DNA from: Streptomyces lincolnensis
GTDB lineage: Bacteria; Actinomycetota; Actinomycetes; Streptomycetales; Streptomycetaceae
Assembly (NCBI RefSeq): GCF_021173675.1
Contig: NZ_JAIHON010000007.1
Span: 62,001-126,000 of the forward strand
DNA: 64,000 bases
Reading direction: 5' to 3'
Shown: piece by piece, positions 26,023-33,237 of the stretch
Layout: the number at the start of each line of letters is the position of its first letter
Position numbering within the stretch: the stretch's first letter is position 1
Program-made: the position numbers and the translations under genes
The notes under the pieces: model-generated
The model's database searches: none
Told to the model about the DNA's origin: nothing
Seen by the model: the letters and a program-made list of their open reading frames with translations, nothing else

Positions 26023-27150
26023 GTGAGCAGCACCCAGCACCTTCCCGGACAGACCGCCGTTCCCGCCGACGGGCCCTCGGCCGGCGAGAACCTGCTGGAG
26101 GTCCGCGGTCTCACCAAGCACTTCCCCATCCGGCAGGGCATCGTCTTCCAGCGGCAGGTGGGAGCCGTACGAGCGGTCGACGGCGTCGACTTCACCGTCG
26201 GGGCCGGCCGGTCGCTGGGCCTGGTCGGTGAGTCCGGCTGCGGCAAGTCGACCACGGGCCGGCTGGTCACCCGGCTGCTGGAACCCACCGCGGGCAGCGT
26301 CCTGTTCGACGGCGAGGACATCACCCACACGCCCGAGGCACGGATGAAGGAGGCCCGCCGGAACCTCCAGATGATCTTCCAGGACCCCTACTCCTCGCTG
26401 AACCCCCGGCACACCGTCGGCACCATCGTCGAGACCCCGATGCGGCTCAACGGCATCAACCCGCCCCAGGGCCACAAGAAGCGCGCCCAGGAACTGCTGG
26501 AGACGGTGGGTCTCAACCCCGAGCACTACAACCGCTACCCGAACGAGTTCTCCGGCGGCCAGCGTCAGCGCATCGGCATCGCCCGCGCGCTCGCCCTGCG
26601 GCCCAAGCTCATCGTGGCCGACGAACCCGTCTCCGCGCTGGACGTCTCCATCCAGGCGCAGATCGTCAACCTGCTCCAGGACCTCCAGCGGGAGTTCGGC
26701 ATCGCGTTCGTCTTCATCGCCCACGACCTCGCCGTCGTACGGCACTTCTGCGAGCGGGTCGCGGTGATGTACCTGGGGAAGGTCGTCGAGGTCGCCGACC
26801 GGCAGACCCTCTACACCCGGCCGCGGCACCCCTACACCCACGCCCTGCTGTCCGCCGTGCCGGAGCCCGACCCGGACGGCACCCGGCGACGTGAGCGCAT
26901 CCGGCTGGCCGGGGACGTACCCTCCCCGGTCGACCCGCCCTCGGGCTGCCGCTTCCGCCCCCGCTGCTGGAAGGCCCAGGCCAAGTGCGCCGCCGAGGAA
27001 CCGCCGCTGGTCCGTATCTCCGGGAACCCCGACGGGCACCTGACCGCCTGTCACTTCCCGGAGGAGCCGTCCGTCGAGGCCCGTGCGCAGGACATCGTCC
27101 TGGACCCGGCGCTCAGCGGGTCGGCGGAGAGCCCTGCCAGTTCCTCGTAG
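26023..27150 (+). CDS. Peptide ABC transporter ATP-binding protein (DppF/OppF type)
   Basis: A second, partner ATPase of 375 aa. Walker A is GESGCGKS at 69-76, the signature SGGQRQR starts at Ser177, and Walker B is LIVADEPVSALD. The C-terminal Cys cluster is CRFRPRCWKAQAKC...C. GTG 26023 is preferred because AGGAG lies 6 nt upstream. GTG 25993, overlapping the previous stop, is also in frame. Its 3' end overlaps the convergent kinase-fold gene by 100 bp. Last gene of the importer operon. Confidence 0.9.
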   Translation: MSSTQHLPGQTAVPADGPSAGENLLEVRGLTKHFPIRQGIVFQRQVGAVRAVDGVDFTVGAGRSLGLVGESGCGKSTTGRLVTRLLEPTAGSVLFDGEDITHTPEARMKEARRNLQMIFQDPYSSLNPRHTVGTIVETPMRLNGINPPQGHKKRAQELLETVGLNPEHYNRYPNEFSGGQRQRIGIARALALRPKLIVADEPVSALDVSIQAQIVNLLQDLQREFGIAFVFIAHDLAVVRHFCERVAVMYLGKVVEVADRQTLYTRPRHPYTHALLSAVPEPDPDGTRRRERIRLAGDVPSPVDPPSGCRFRPRCWKAQAKCAAEEPPLVRISGNPDGHLTACHFPEEPSVEARAQDIVLDPALSGSAESPASSS

Positions 27151-28160
27151 GGGTACGGCGTAAGCCTGCTGTGCCGCTCGATGCGGCGGTGGAAGCCGCC
27201 GAGCGTCGCGGCGACTCGTGCGTGCCGTGAGATCAGAGCGGCGGCGGCCCGGGGAATCCCCTCGGGGCGCCGCCCGTCGGCGCAGTCGCGGATGAAGGCC
27301 TCGCGCTCGTCCCTGGCGTACCCGTACAGGTCCACGACGAGCCAGTGCACCAGGTACGAGCGGACGTAGGCGCGGTCGTAGCCGCGATGGCGGTCGAGGA
27401 AGTCGCGCTCCTCGGCGGTGAGCCGGAAGCGGTCCGAGACGGCGAGGCCGTAGTCGGCGAGGTGGAGCCGGCGGCCGTCGGTGAGGACGTTGCGGAAGTG
27501 GGCGTCGAAGTGCACGAGGCCCTGTCCGTGCAGGAAGTCGGTGAGCTCCACGAGTTGCTTCTCCACCAGGGCGCACGCGGCCTCGGCGCCGTCCGTGCGC
27601 AACCGGGCGTGGAACCAGTCGTGCAGGGTGTGCGGGACGTGCTCCAGGAACAGGGTGAGGCTCGCGGAGGCCGTGCGCAGCGCCTCGATGTGCTCGCCGA
27701 CCTGGCGTGCGCCCCAGTACGCGATCGCCGCGTCCACGTCCGCCAGTTCGTCGGGGAGGGGACGTGGCGGGTGGGGCAGCACGCGCCAGTGACGCATGAG
27801 CGGGAAGCCCGAACAGCGCCCGGACAGCACCCAGTCGGTCGTCATCTCGTGCACGGCCAGCTCCCGCCAGGCGCCGAAGCCGGGGCCGCAGACGGCTCCG
27901 ATGCCGTAGTGGCAGAACGGCGGCGCGCCGAAGAGGTCCGCGGTGGAGCGGACGTGGTGCGGGAGCAGTTCACGATCGGTGAGCGGCACCTGCTTCACGA
28001 AGACGCGGGTGCCGTCCACGTCCACCAGCACGCACCGGCCGCCGACACCGGTCGCGGAGGGTGTCCCCGAGGCCACGAGGTCCGCGAGGCCGCCGTCGCT
28101 CAGGAGGGCGAGGGCGGCGGCGGTGTCGGCATGGGTGGTGAGACGCGCGCTGGAGGTCAT
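27051..28160 (-). CDS. Kinase-fold protein (protein kinase/APH-like)
   Basis: A 369-aa soluble protein with kinase-fold motifs: VFVKQVPL (likely ATP-site Lys), GQGLVHFDAHFRN (catalytic loop, Asp in HFD) and HLADYGLA (DFG equivalent, DYG). This resembles small-molecule or atypical protein kinases more than Hanks-type kinases. The catalytic Asp and the loop Asn are both present, so it may be active. ATG 28160 is the first start after the upstream dipeptidase gene, whose stop is 17 bp away. Its stop lies 100 bp inside the convergent ABC ATPase gene. Substrate unknown. Confidence 0.78.
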   Translation of the reverse strand: MTSSARLTTHADTAAALALLSDGGLADLVASGTPSATGVGGRCVLVDVDGTRVFVKQVPLTDRELLPHHVRSTADLFGAPPFCHYGIGAVCGPGFGAWRELAVHEMTTDWVLSGRCSGFPLMRHWRVLPHPPRPLPDELADVDAAIAYWGARQVGEHIEALRTASASLTLFLEHVPHTLHDWFHARLRTDGAEAACALVEKQLVELTDFLHGQGLVHFDAHFRNVLTDGRRLHLADYGLAVSDRFRLTAEERDFLDRHRGYDRAYVRSYLVHWLVVDLYGYARDEREAFIRDCADGRRPEGIPRAAAALISRHARVAATLGGFHRRIERHSRLTPYPYEELAGLSADPLSAGSRTMSCARASTDGSSGK

Positions 28161-28177
28161 GGCTCCATGACTGCCCG

Positions 28178-29533
28178 TCAGCTCGCCGCGTAGTTGCGCA
28201 GGAACAGGGCCTCGGTCACCGACAGGCGCTCCAACTCCTGCGGGGACACGCTCTCGTTGACGGCGTGGATCTGGGCCTCGGGCTCGCTCAGGCCGATCAG
28301 GAGGATCTCGGCGTGCGGGTAGAGCGCGGCGAGGGTGTTGCACAGGGGGATGGAGCCGCCCTGGCCGGCGTACTGCATCTCCTGGCCCGGGTAGGCGACC
28401 GCCATCGCGTCGGCCATCGCCGCGTAGGCCGGGCTGGTCGTGTCGGCCGCGAAGGCCTGGCCCTGGCCGATCTGCTCGGTGCGCACCCGGGCGCCCCACG
28501 GCGTGTGCGTCTCGAGGTGGGCCTGGAGCAGCTTGGTCGCCTCGGCCGCGTCCACGCCCGGCGGCACGCGGAGGCTGACCAGTGCACGGGCGCTGGCCTG
28601 CACCGACGGGGTGGCGCCGACGACCGGCGGGCAGTCGATGCCGAGGACCGTCACGGCGGGGCGCGCCCAGATGCGGTCGGCGACCGTGCCGCTGCCGATC
28701 AGCTCGACGCCGTCCAGGACCTTGGCGTCCTTGCGGAACTGCTCCTCGTCGTACTGGAGCCCCTCCCAGCGGGACTCGGGAGCCAGCCCCTCGACGGTCG
28801 TCGAGCCGTCCTCGGCGCGCAGCGAGTCCAGGACGCGGATCAGCGCGGCCAGCGCGTCGGGGGCCGCGCCGCCGAACTGACCGGAGTGCAGGTTCCCGGC
28901 GAGGGTGTCGATCTGTACCCGGAGCAGGGTCATGCCGCGCAGCGTGGCGGTCACCGTCGGCAGGCCGACGCGGAAGTTGCCCGCGTCGCCGATGACGACG
29001 GTGTCGGCCTCCAGGAGCTCGGGGTGCTGCTCGGCGTAGCGCTCCAGACCGCCGGTGCCCATCTCCTCCGAGCCCTCGGCGATCACCTTGACGTGCACCG
29101 GCACGCCGCCGTTGGCCTTGAGCGCGCGCAGGGCGAGCAGATGCATGATCACGCCGCCCTTGCAGTCGGCGGCGCCGCGCCCGTACCAGCGGCCGTCGCG
29201 CTCGGTCAGCTCGAAGGGCGGGGTGGTCCAGGCGGCCTCGTCCAGCGGCGGCTGCACGTCGTAGTGGGCGTAGAGCAGGACGGTCTTGGCGCCCTCGGGG
29301 CCGGGCAGGTAGCCGTACACCGACTGGGTGCCGTCGGGGGTGTCGAGCAGGGCCACGTCCTCGAAGCCCTCGGCGGTGAGCGCGTCGGCGACCCAGCGGG
29401 CGGCGCCCTCGCTCTCGCTCCTGGGGAACTGGTCGAAGTCCGCCACCGACTTGAAGGCCACCAGCTCGGTGAGTTCCGCCCGCGCGCGGGGCATCAGCGA
29501 GGCGACGGTCTCGGCGACCGGATTCGACGACAT
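28178..29533 (-). CDS. M20 family dipeptidase
   Basis: A 451-aa zinc metallopeptidase of the M20 family (dipeptidase/CNDP-like). Metal ligands: His90 and Asp92 in AHYDVQP, Asp in GAADCKGG, Glu pair in EGSEEMGTGG, and a C-terminal His in IHAVNES. It would hydrolyse dipeptides in the cytoplasm, which fits the peptide importer encoded just upstream on the other strand, though the two are not in one operon. ATG 29533 is preceded by AAGGAGCG. The next gene in line, a kinase-fold protein, follows after 17 bp. Confidence 0.92.
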   Translation of the reverse strand: MSSNPVAETVASLMPRARAELTELVAFKSVADFDQFPRSESEGAARWVADALTAEGFEDVALLDTPDGTQSVYGYLPGPEGAKTVLLYAHYDVQPPLDEAAWTTPPFELTERDGRWYGRGAADCKGGVIMHLLALRALKANGGVPVHVKVIAEGSEEMGTGGLERYAEQHPELLEADTVVIGDAGNFRVGLPTVTATLRGMTLLRVQIDTLAGNLHSGQFGGAAPDALAALIRVLDSLRAEDGSTTVEGLAPESRWEGLQYDEEQFRKDAKVLDGVELIGSGTVADRIWARPAVTVLGIDCPPVVGATPSVQASARALVSLRVPPGVDAAEATKLLQAHLETHTPWGARVRTEQIGQGQAFAADTTSPAYAAMADAMAVAYPGQEMQYAGQGGSIPLCNTLAALYPHAEILLIGLSEPEAQIHAVNESVSPQELERLSVTEALFLRNYAAS

Positions 29534-29584
29534 GGGCACGCTCCTTGTGGGTGCGACGTTGTACCGATGAGTGCCGTAGATCCT

Positions 29585-29602
29585 CCCACAGTGGCCTGTG
29601 GG
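29585..29602. promoter_or_regulatory. Inverted repeat between dipeptidase and reductase genes
   Basis: CCCACA-GTGGCC-TGTGGG in the 133-bp divergent gap. A TAGGAT that could be the -10 box of the reductase gene follows at 29613-29618. Regulator unknown. Confidence 0.35.
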
Positions 29603-29666
29603 GACGTCCGCCGTAGGATGCGGGGGACAGGTGCCAGAGCGGCTTGACCGGGAGCAGTAGACCATC

Positions 29667-30926
29667 GTGAGCAGCGAGAACTCTTCGGCGGACGACGTGC
29701 AGCGGGTGTGGGACGTCGTCGTGGTGGGCGCGGGACCCGCGGGGGCCTCGGCCGCCTACGCGGCGGCCGTCGCGGGACGGCGCGTGCTGTTGCTGGAGAA
29801 GGCGGAGCTGCCCCGCTACAAGACGTGCGGCGGCGGCATCATCGGACCCTCCCGCGACTCGCTGCCACCCGGCTTCGAGCTGCCGTTCCGTGACCGGGTG
29901 CACGCGGTCACGTTCTCCAACAACGGCCGCTTCACCCGGACCCGCCGCTCCAAGCACATGCTGTTCGGGCTGATCAACCGGCCGGAGTTCGACCAGCAGC
30001 TCGTCGAGCACGCCCAGAAGGCGGGCGCCGAGCTGCGCACCGGCGTCACCGTCCAGCGCGTCGAGCAGCACGGCTCGGCGGTCCCGGACCGGCGCACGGT
30101 CGCCGTGGTGCTCCAGGGCGGCGAGACGGTGCTGGCCCGGGCTGTGGTCGGGGCCGACGGCAGCGCCAGCCGGATAGGAGCGCACGTCGGGGTCAAGCTC
30201 GACCAGGTGGATCTGGGCCTGGAGGCGGAGATCCCGGTGCCGGAGACCGTCGCCGAGGACTGGAAGGGGCGGGTGCTCATCGACTGGGGCCCGATGCCCG
30301 GCAGTTACGGCTGGGTGTTCCCCAAGGGCGACACCCTGACCGTCGGGGTGATCTCCGCGCGCGGCGAAGGCGCGGCCACCAAGCGGTACTTGGAGGACTT
30401 CATCGGGCGGCTGGGACTCGCCGGCTTCGAACCGAGCATCTCCTCCGGCCACCTGACCCGCTGCCGTGCCGAGGACTCGCCGCTGTCGCGCGGGCGGGTG
30501 CTGGTGTGCGGGGACGCGGCCGGGCTTCTTGAACCGTGGACGCGCGAGGGCATCTCCTTCGCGCTGCGCTCGGGCCGGCTCGCGGGGGAGTGGGCGGTGC
30601 GGATCTCGGAGGCGCACGACGCGGTGGACACGCGGCGCCAGGCCCTGAACTACGCGTTCGCGATCAAGGCGGGGCTCGGCGTCGAGATGAGCGTCGGCAA
30701 GCGGCTGCTGACCGTGTTCGAGCGCCGCCCCGGACTGTTCCACGCGGCCCTGACCGGATTCCGGCCCGCGTGGAACGCGTTCAAGGACATCACCCAGGGC
30801 GCGACCACACTGGGCGAGATGGTCCGGGGCCGGCCGATGGCCCAGCGGGCCCTGGCGGCGCTGGACCCGCGTCCGGAGCGTCCCGAGCAGCCGGAGCGTC
30901 CGGCGGGCGACGAGGCGGCTTCCTGA
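29667..30926 (+). CDS. Geranylgeranyl reductase family FAD-dependent protein
   Basis: A 419-aa flavoprotein of the geranylgeranyl reductase/PHBH type. The FAD loop is VVVGAGPAGASAA with Gly21-Gly26, followed by LLLEKAELPRYKTCGGG. The VCGDAAGLLEPWTREGISFALRSG segment is the second flavin motif. Relatives reduce isoprenoid double bonds (menaquinone or lipid tails) or hydroxylate aromatics. GTG 29667 has GGGAGCAG upstream. Monocistronic. The substrate is not evident from the neighbours. Confidence 0.88.
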   Translation: MSSENSSADDVQRVWDVVVVGAGPAGASAAYAAAVAGRRVLLLEKAELPRYKTCGGGIIGPSRDSLPPGFELPFRDRVHAVTFSNNGRFTRTRRSKHMLFGLINRPEFDQQLVEHAQKAGAELRTGVTVQRVEQHGSAVPDRRTVAVVLQGGETVLARAVVGADGSASRIGAHVGVKLDQVDLGLEAEIPVPETVAEDWKGRVLIDWGPMPGSYGWVFPKGDTLTVGVISARGEGAATKRYLEDFIGRLGLAGFEPSISSGHLTRCRAEDSPLSRGRVLVCGDAAGLLEPWTREGISFALRSGRLAGEWAVRISEAHDAVDTRRQALNYAFAIKAGLGVEMSVGKRLLTVFERRPGLFHAALTGFRPAWNAFKDITQGATTLGEMVRGRPMAQRALAALDPRPERPEQPERPAGDEAAS

Positions 30927-30977
30927 CCGTGCGCGGGGGCCGCCCCTGCCCGGTGGCCCCTTGGTGGTCCCCGGTGG

Positions 30978-31427
30978 TCACTTGGCGGGCGTGATCCGGA
31001 AGACGGGGTGGTCCGGCGCGATGCGGCGCAGGTCGGCGTCGGGGGAGTCGGGGCCGACCCCGTTGAAGAAGACGCCGACCTCGGCCTTCCAGCGCTTGAG
31101 GTAGGCGCGCAGCAGCGGGACCTTCTCGTCGTCGGTCACCTCGGTCGCGGTGAAGACGTCCACGGCCTTGCCGAGCCGCAGCTCGCCGCCGCCGGCCGCG
31201 CGCATGTTGTGGGTCCACTGCACATGGCCCCGCGGGGCGACCAGGTACTGCGCGCCGTCCACGGTCAGCAGGTTCACCGGGGTGGTCCGCCACTCGCCGC
31301 TCTTGCGGCCGCGGACCGCCAGGACCCGGGAGCCCCAGACGCTCAGACCACGGCGGGTCAGCCAGGACACGGCCCGGTTGAAGACGTTGACGGTGAACCA
31401 GCCGGGCTTCTGGACGTGCGTGGACAT
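30978..31427 (-). CDS. Deazaflavin (F420)-dependent nitroreductase family oxidoreductase
   Basis: A 149-aa DDN-family split-barrel protein that should use reduced F420. The motif RGRKSGEWRTTPVNLL and the strand GAQYLVAPRG are typical. The N-terminus (KPGWFTVNVFNRAV) is amphipathic and may touch the membrane. It is divergent from a TetR regulator. The gap carries two identical operator-like sites, so TetR control is very likely. Natural substrates of this family in Streptomyces are mostly unknown. Confidence 0.88.
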   Translation of the reverse strand: MSTHVQKPGWFTVNVFNRAVSWLTRRGLSVWGSRVLAVRGRKSGEWRTTPVNLLTVDGAQYLVAPRGHVQWTHNMRAAGGGELRLGKAVDVFTATEVTDDEKVPLLRAYLKRWKAEVGVFFNGVGPDSPDADLRRIAPDHPVFRITPAK

Positions 31428-31466
31428 GGGAACCCCCAGGTGTGGGAGAGGGGTGCTCTCGTCTGT

Positions 31467-31484
31467 GAGCACTGCTCTCGTTTC
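31467..31484. promoter_or_regulatory. TetR-type operator, copy 1
   Basis: GAGCACTGCTCTCGTTTC, containing the perfect 11-bp palindrome GAGCA-C-TGCTC. It is an exact 18-bp direct copy of 31521-31538, in the gap between the oxidoreductase and TetR genes. Confidence 0.7.
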
Positions 31485-31519
31485 GTGCTTCAGTCTGCAC
31501 CCCGTCACCTGTCGGCGCA

Positions 31520-31538
31520 AGAGCACTGCTCTCGTTTC
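31520..31538. promoter_or_regulatory. TetR-type operator, copy 2
   Basis: Exact repeat of copy 1, here extended to AGAGCA-C-TGCTCT (13-bp palindrome, 31520-31532). A degraded third copy follows near 31541-31560. The two good copies are 54 bp apart. Confidence 0.7.
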
Positions 31539-31574
31539 TGTGCACTGATCTGTTTTCGTGGAAGACTGGTCCGC

Positions 31575-32282
31575 ATGAGCACCGCACACGGAAGCGCGAC
31601 GCGCGGCGCCCGGGCGCGCGCCCGGATCGAGGTCACCGCCGCCATCAAGGACGAGGCACGCCGGCAACTCGCCGCGGACGGAGCGGCGAAGCTCTCGCTG
31701 CGGGCCGTGGCGCGTGAGCTCGGCATGGTCTCCTCCGCCCTGTACCGCTACTTCCCCAGCCGCGACGACCTGCTGACCGCACTCATCATCGACGCCTACG
31801 ACTCCCTCGGCGAGGCGGCCGAGCAGGCGCACGGCGCGGTCGCCGACGCCGGTCCCGCCCGGCGCTGGACGGCCGTCTGCGAGGCCGCCCGCGGCTGGGC
31901 CCTCGCGCACCCCCACGAGTACGCGCTGATCTACGGCACACCGGTCCCCGGCTACAAGGCCCCCGACTCCACGGTCCCGGCCGCCGCCCGGGTCGCCCTC
32001 CTCTTGATCGGCATCGTGCGCGAGACGCACCAGGGCACCGGCCTGAGCGAGCCGCCGTTCCCCGCCGACCTACGCCCCGAGGCCGAGCGGATCGCCGCCG
32101 ACATCGCCCCCGACCTGCCCCCGGCCGTGGCGGCCGCCCTCGTCGCGGCCTGGGCCCAGCTGTTCGGCCTGATCGGCTTCGAGCTGTTCGGCCAGTTCCA
32201 CCGGGTCGTGGAGGACCGCGAGACGTTCTTCCACCACGCGGCCGCCCGACTCGCCCACGGCGTGGGCCTGCCGGACGAGTGA
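31575..32282 (+). CDS. TetR/AcrR family transcriptional regulator
   Basis: A 235-aa repressor. The N-terminal helix-turn-helix covers about 18-65 (LSLRAVARELGMVSSALYRYFPSRDDLL), and the C-terminal ligand domain belongs to the WHG-motif type of TetR proteins. ATG 31575 has no Shine-Dalgarno sequence; a weak -10-like AAGACT sits 7 nt upstream, so it may be leaderless. It should repress itself and the divergent F420-dependent oxidoreductase through the paired operators in the gap. Confidence 0.92.
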   Translation: MSTAHGSATRGARARARIEVTAAIKDEARRQLAADGAAKLSLRAVARELGMVSSALYRYFPSRDDLLTALIIDAYDSLGEAAEQAHGAVADAGPARRWTAVCEAARGWALAHPHEYALIYGTPVPGYKAPDSTVPAAARVALLLIGIVRETHQGTGLSEPPFPADLRPEAERIAADIAPDLPPAVAAALVAAWAQLFGLIGFELFGQFHRVVEDRETFFHHAAARLAHGVGLPDE

Positions 32283-32301
32283 GCGCCGCGAGGACCGAGT
32301 C

Positions 32302-33087
32302 CTAGGGCACCGGCAGCGGCAGCAGGATCGGGTCCTGGTGCAGGATCCGTTCGTGCAGGGAGCGGAGTGCGGGGCCGGGGTCCGTGCCCATCGCCTCGGC
32401 CAGGCGTCGCCGTGCGGACTCGTAGGCGGCGAGCGCGTCCGTGGGGCGGCCGGTGCGGCACAGGGCGAGCATCAGCAGCTCGACGAGGCGTTCCCGCAAG
32501 GGGTGGACCGCGACGAGCCGGACCAGTTCATGGACGTACTCGAAGGAGCGGCCCAGTTCGATCGCCCCGGCCAGGCGCGCCTCCAGGACGGTGATCCGCT
32601 TCTCCGTCCAGCGCAGCCGCTCCGCCGCCAGGTACGGCGCCCGCAGGCCCTCGGCGAACTCCCCGCGCCACAACTCCTCCGCCCGGTCGACGAGTTCACC
32701 CGCCCGCTCCCACTCCCCGGCGTCCCGTGCCGCCAGCGCCTCGTCCACCAGCAGGCGCCGCTCGTGAAGGTCGTCCGCCCGCACGCCGGTGAGCCGGTAT
32801 CCGGCACCGGTCCACGACAGCTCCGGCCCGTCCCGGAGCGCCCGGCGCAGCCCTGAGACGTACTTCTGCACGAGGTTGCGCACATGGACGGGCGGTGCGC
32901 CGCCCCACACGGCCTCGACCAGACCGTCGTAGGACAGCGGGCGCCCCTCCTGGAGGAGCAGGACCGCGAGGATCGCGCGCTGCTTCGGCGGGCCGAGGGG
33001 GATCTCCACGCCGTCGCGCAGGGCGCGCAGCGGTCCCAGCAGCTCCATGCGCAGGGCGTGGGACGCCCCGCTCGTGCGCTCAGCCAT
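32302..33087 (-). CDS. SARP/AfsR-type transcriptional regulator (short form)
   Basis: A 261-aa Streptomyces antibiotic regulatory protein type activator. It has an OmpR-like winged helix at about 12-100 (LGPPKQRAILAVLLLQ, VQKYVSGLRRAL) and a bacterial transcriptional activation domain at about 105-255 (YVHELVRLVAVHPLRERL). There is no NB-ARC ATPase part. It is divergent from an MMPL transporter; three 12-bp direct repeats lie in the gap. No biosynthetic cluster adjoins it, so it may control only the transporter or act elsewhere. Confidence 0.9.
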   Translation of the reverse strand: MAERTSGASHALRMELLGPLRALRDGVEIPLGPPKQRAILAVLLLQEGRPLSYDGLVEAVWGGAPPVHVRNLVQKYVSGLRRALRDGPELSWTGAGYRLTGVRADDLHERRLLVDEALAARDAGEWERAGELVDRAEELWRGEFAEGLRAPYLAAERLRWTEKRITVLEARLAGAIELGRSFEYVHELVRLVAVHPLRERLVELLMLALCRTGRPTDALAAYESARRRLAEAMGTDPGPALRSLHERILHQDPILLPLPVP

Positions 33088-33136
33088 CGCCTCGGCCCTC
33101 CCCCTCGCCCATGGGATCGAGACTAACCCGGACGCC

Positions 33137-33172
33137 GTCTTCCAGTGGATCTTCCAGCGGGTCTTCCAGCGG
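33137..33172. repeat. Three 12-bp direct repeats in the SARP/MMPL gap
   Basis: GTCTTCCAGTGG, ATCTTCCAGCGG, GTCTTCCAGCGG in tandem. SARP regulators bind short direct repeats near promoters, so this is a candidate site. The 12-bp period is not the classical 11 or 22 bp. Confidence 0.5.
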
Positions 33173-33237
33173 ACGGGCGGACGGTGGGCGGCGGCACCCC
33201 GGGTGCCCGTCCCGATCTCCTGACGAAGGGTCCGCCC

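Noticed and set aside
21056..27150. Identity with the bldK locus itself
   Set aside because: Gene order agrees, but neighbours differ from the bldK region as I know it and the binding protein is not clearly BldKB. Left as a comparison only.
28178..30743. A 1230-codon minus-strand frame joining the kinase-fold gene to upstream sequence
   Set aside because: It runs antisense through the M20 and reductase genes; only the part from ATG 28160 downstream resembles a protein.
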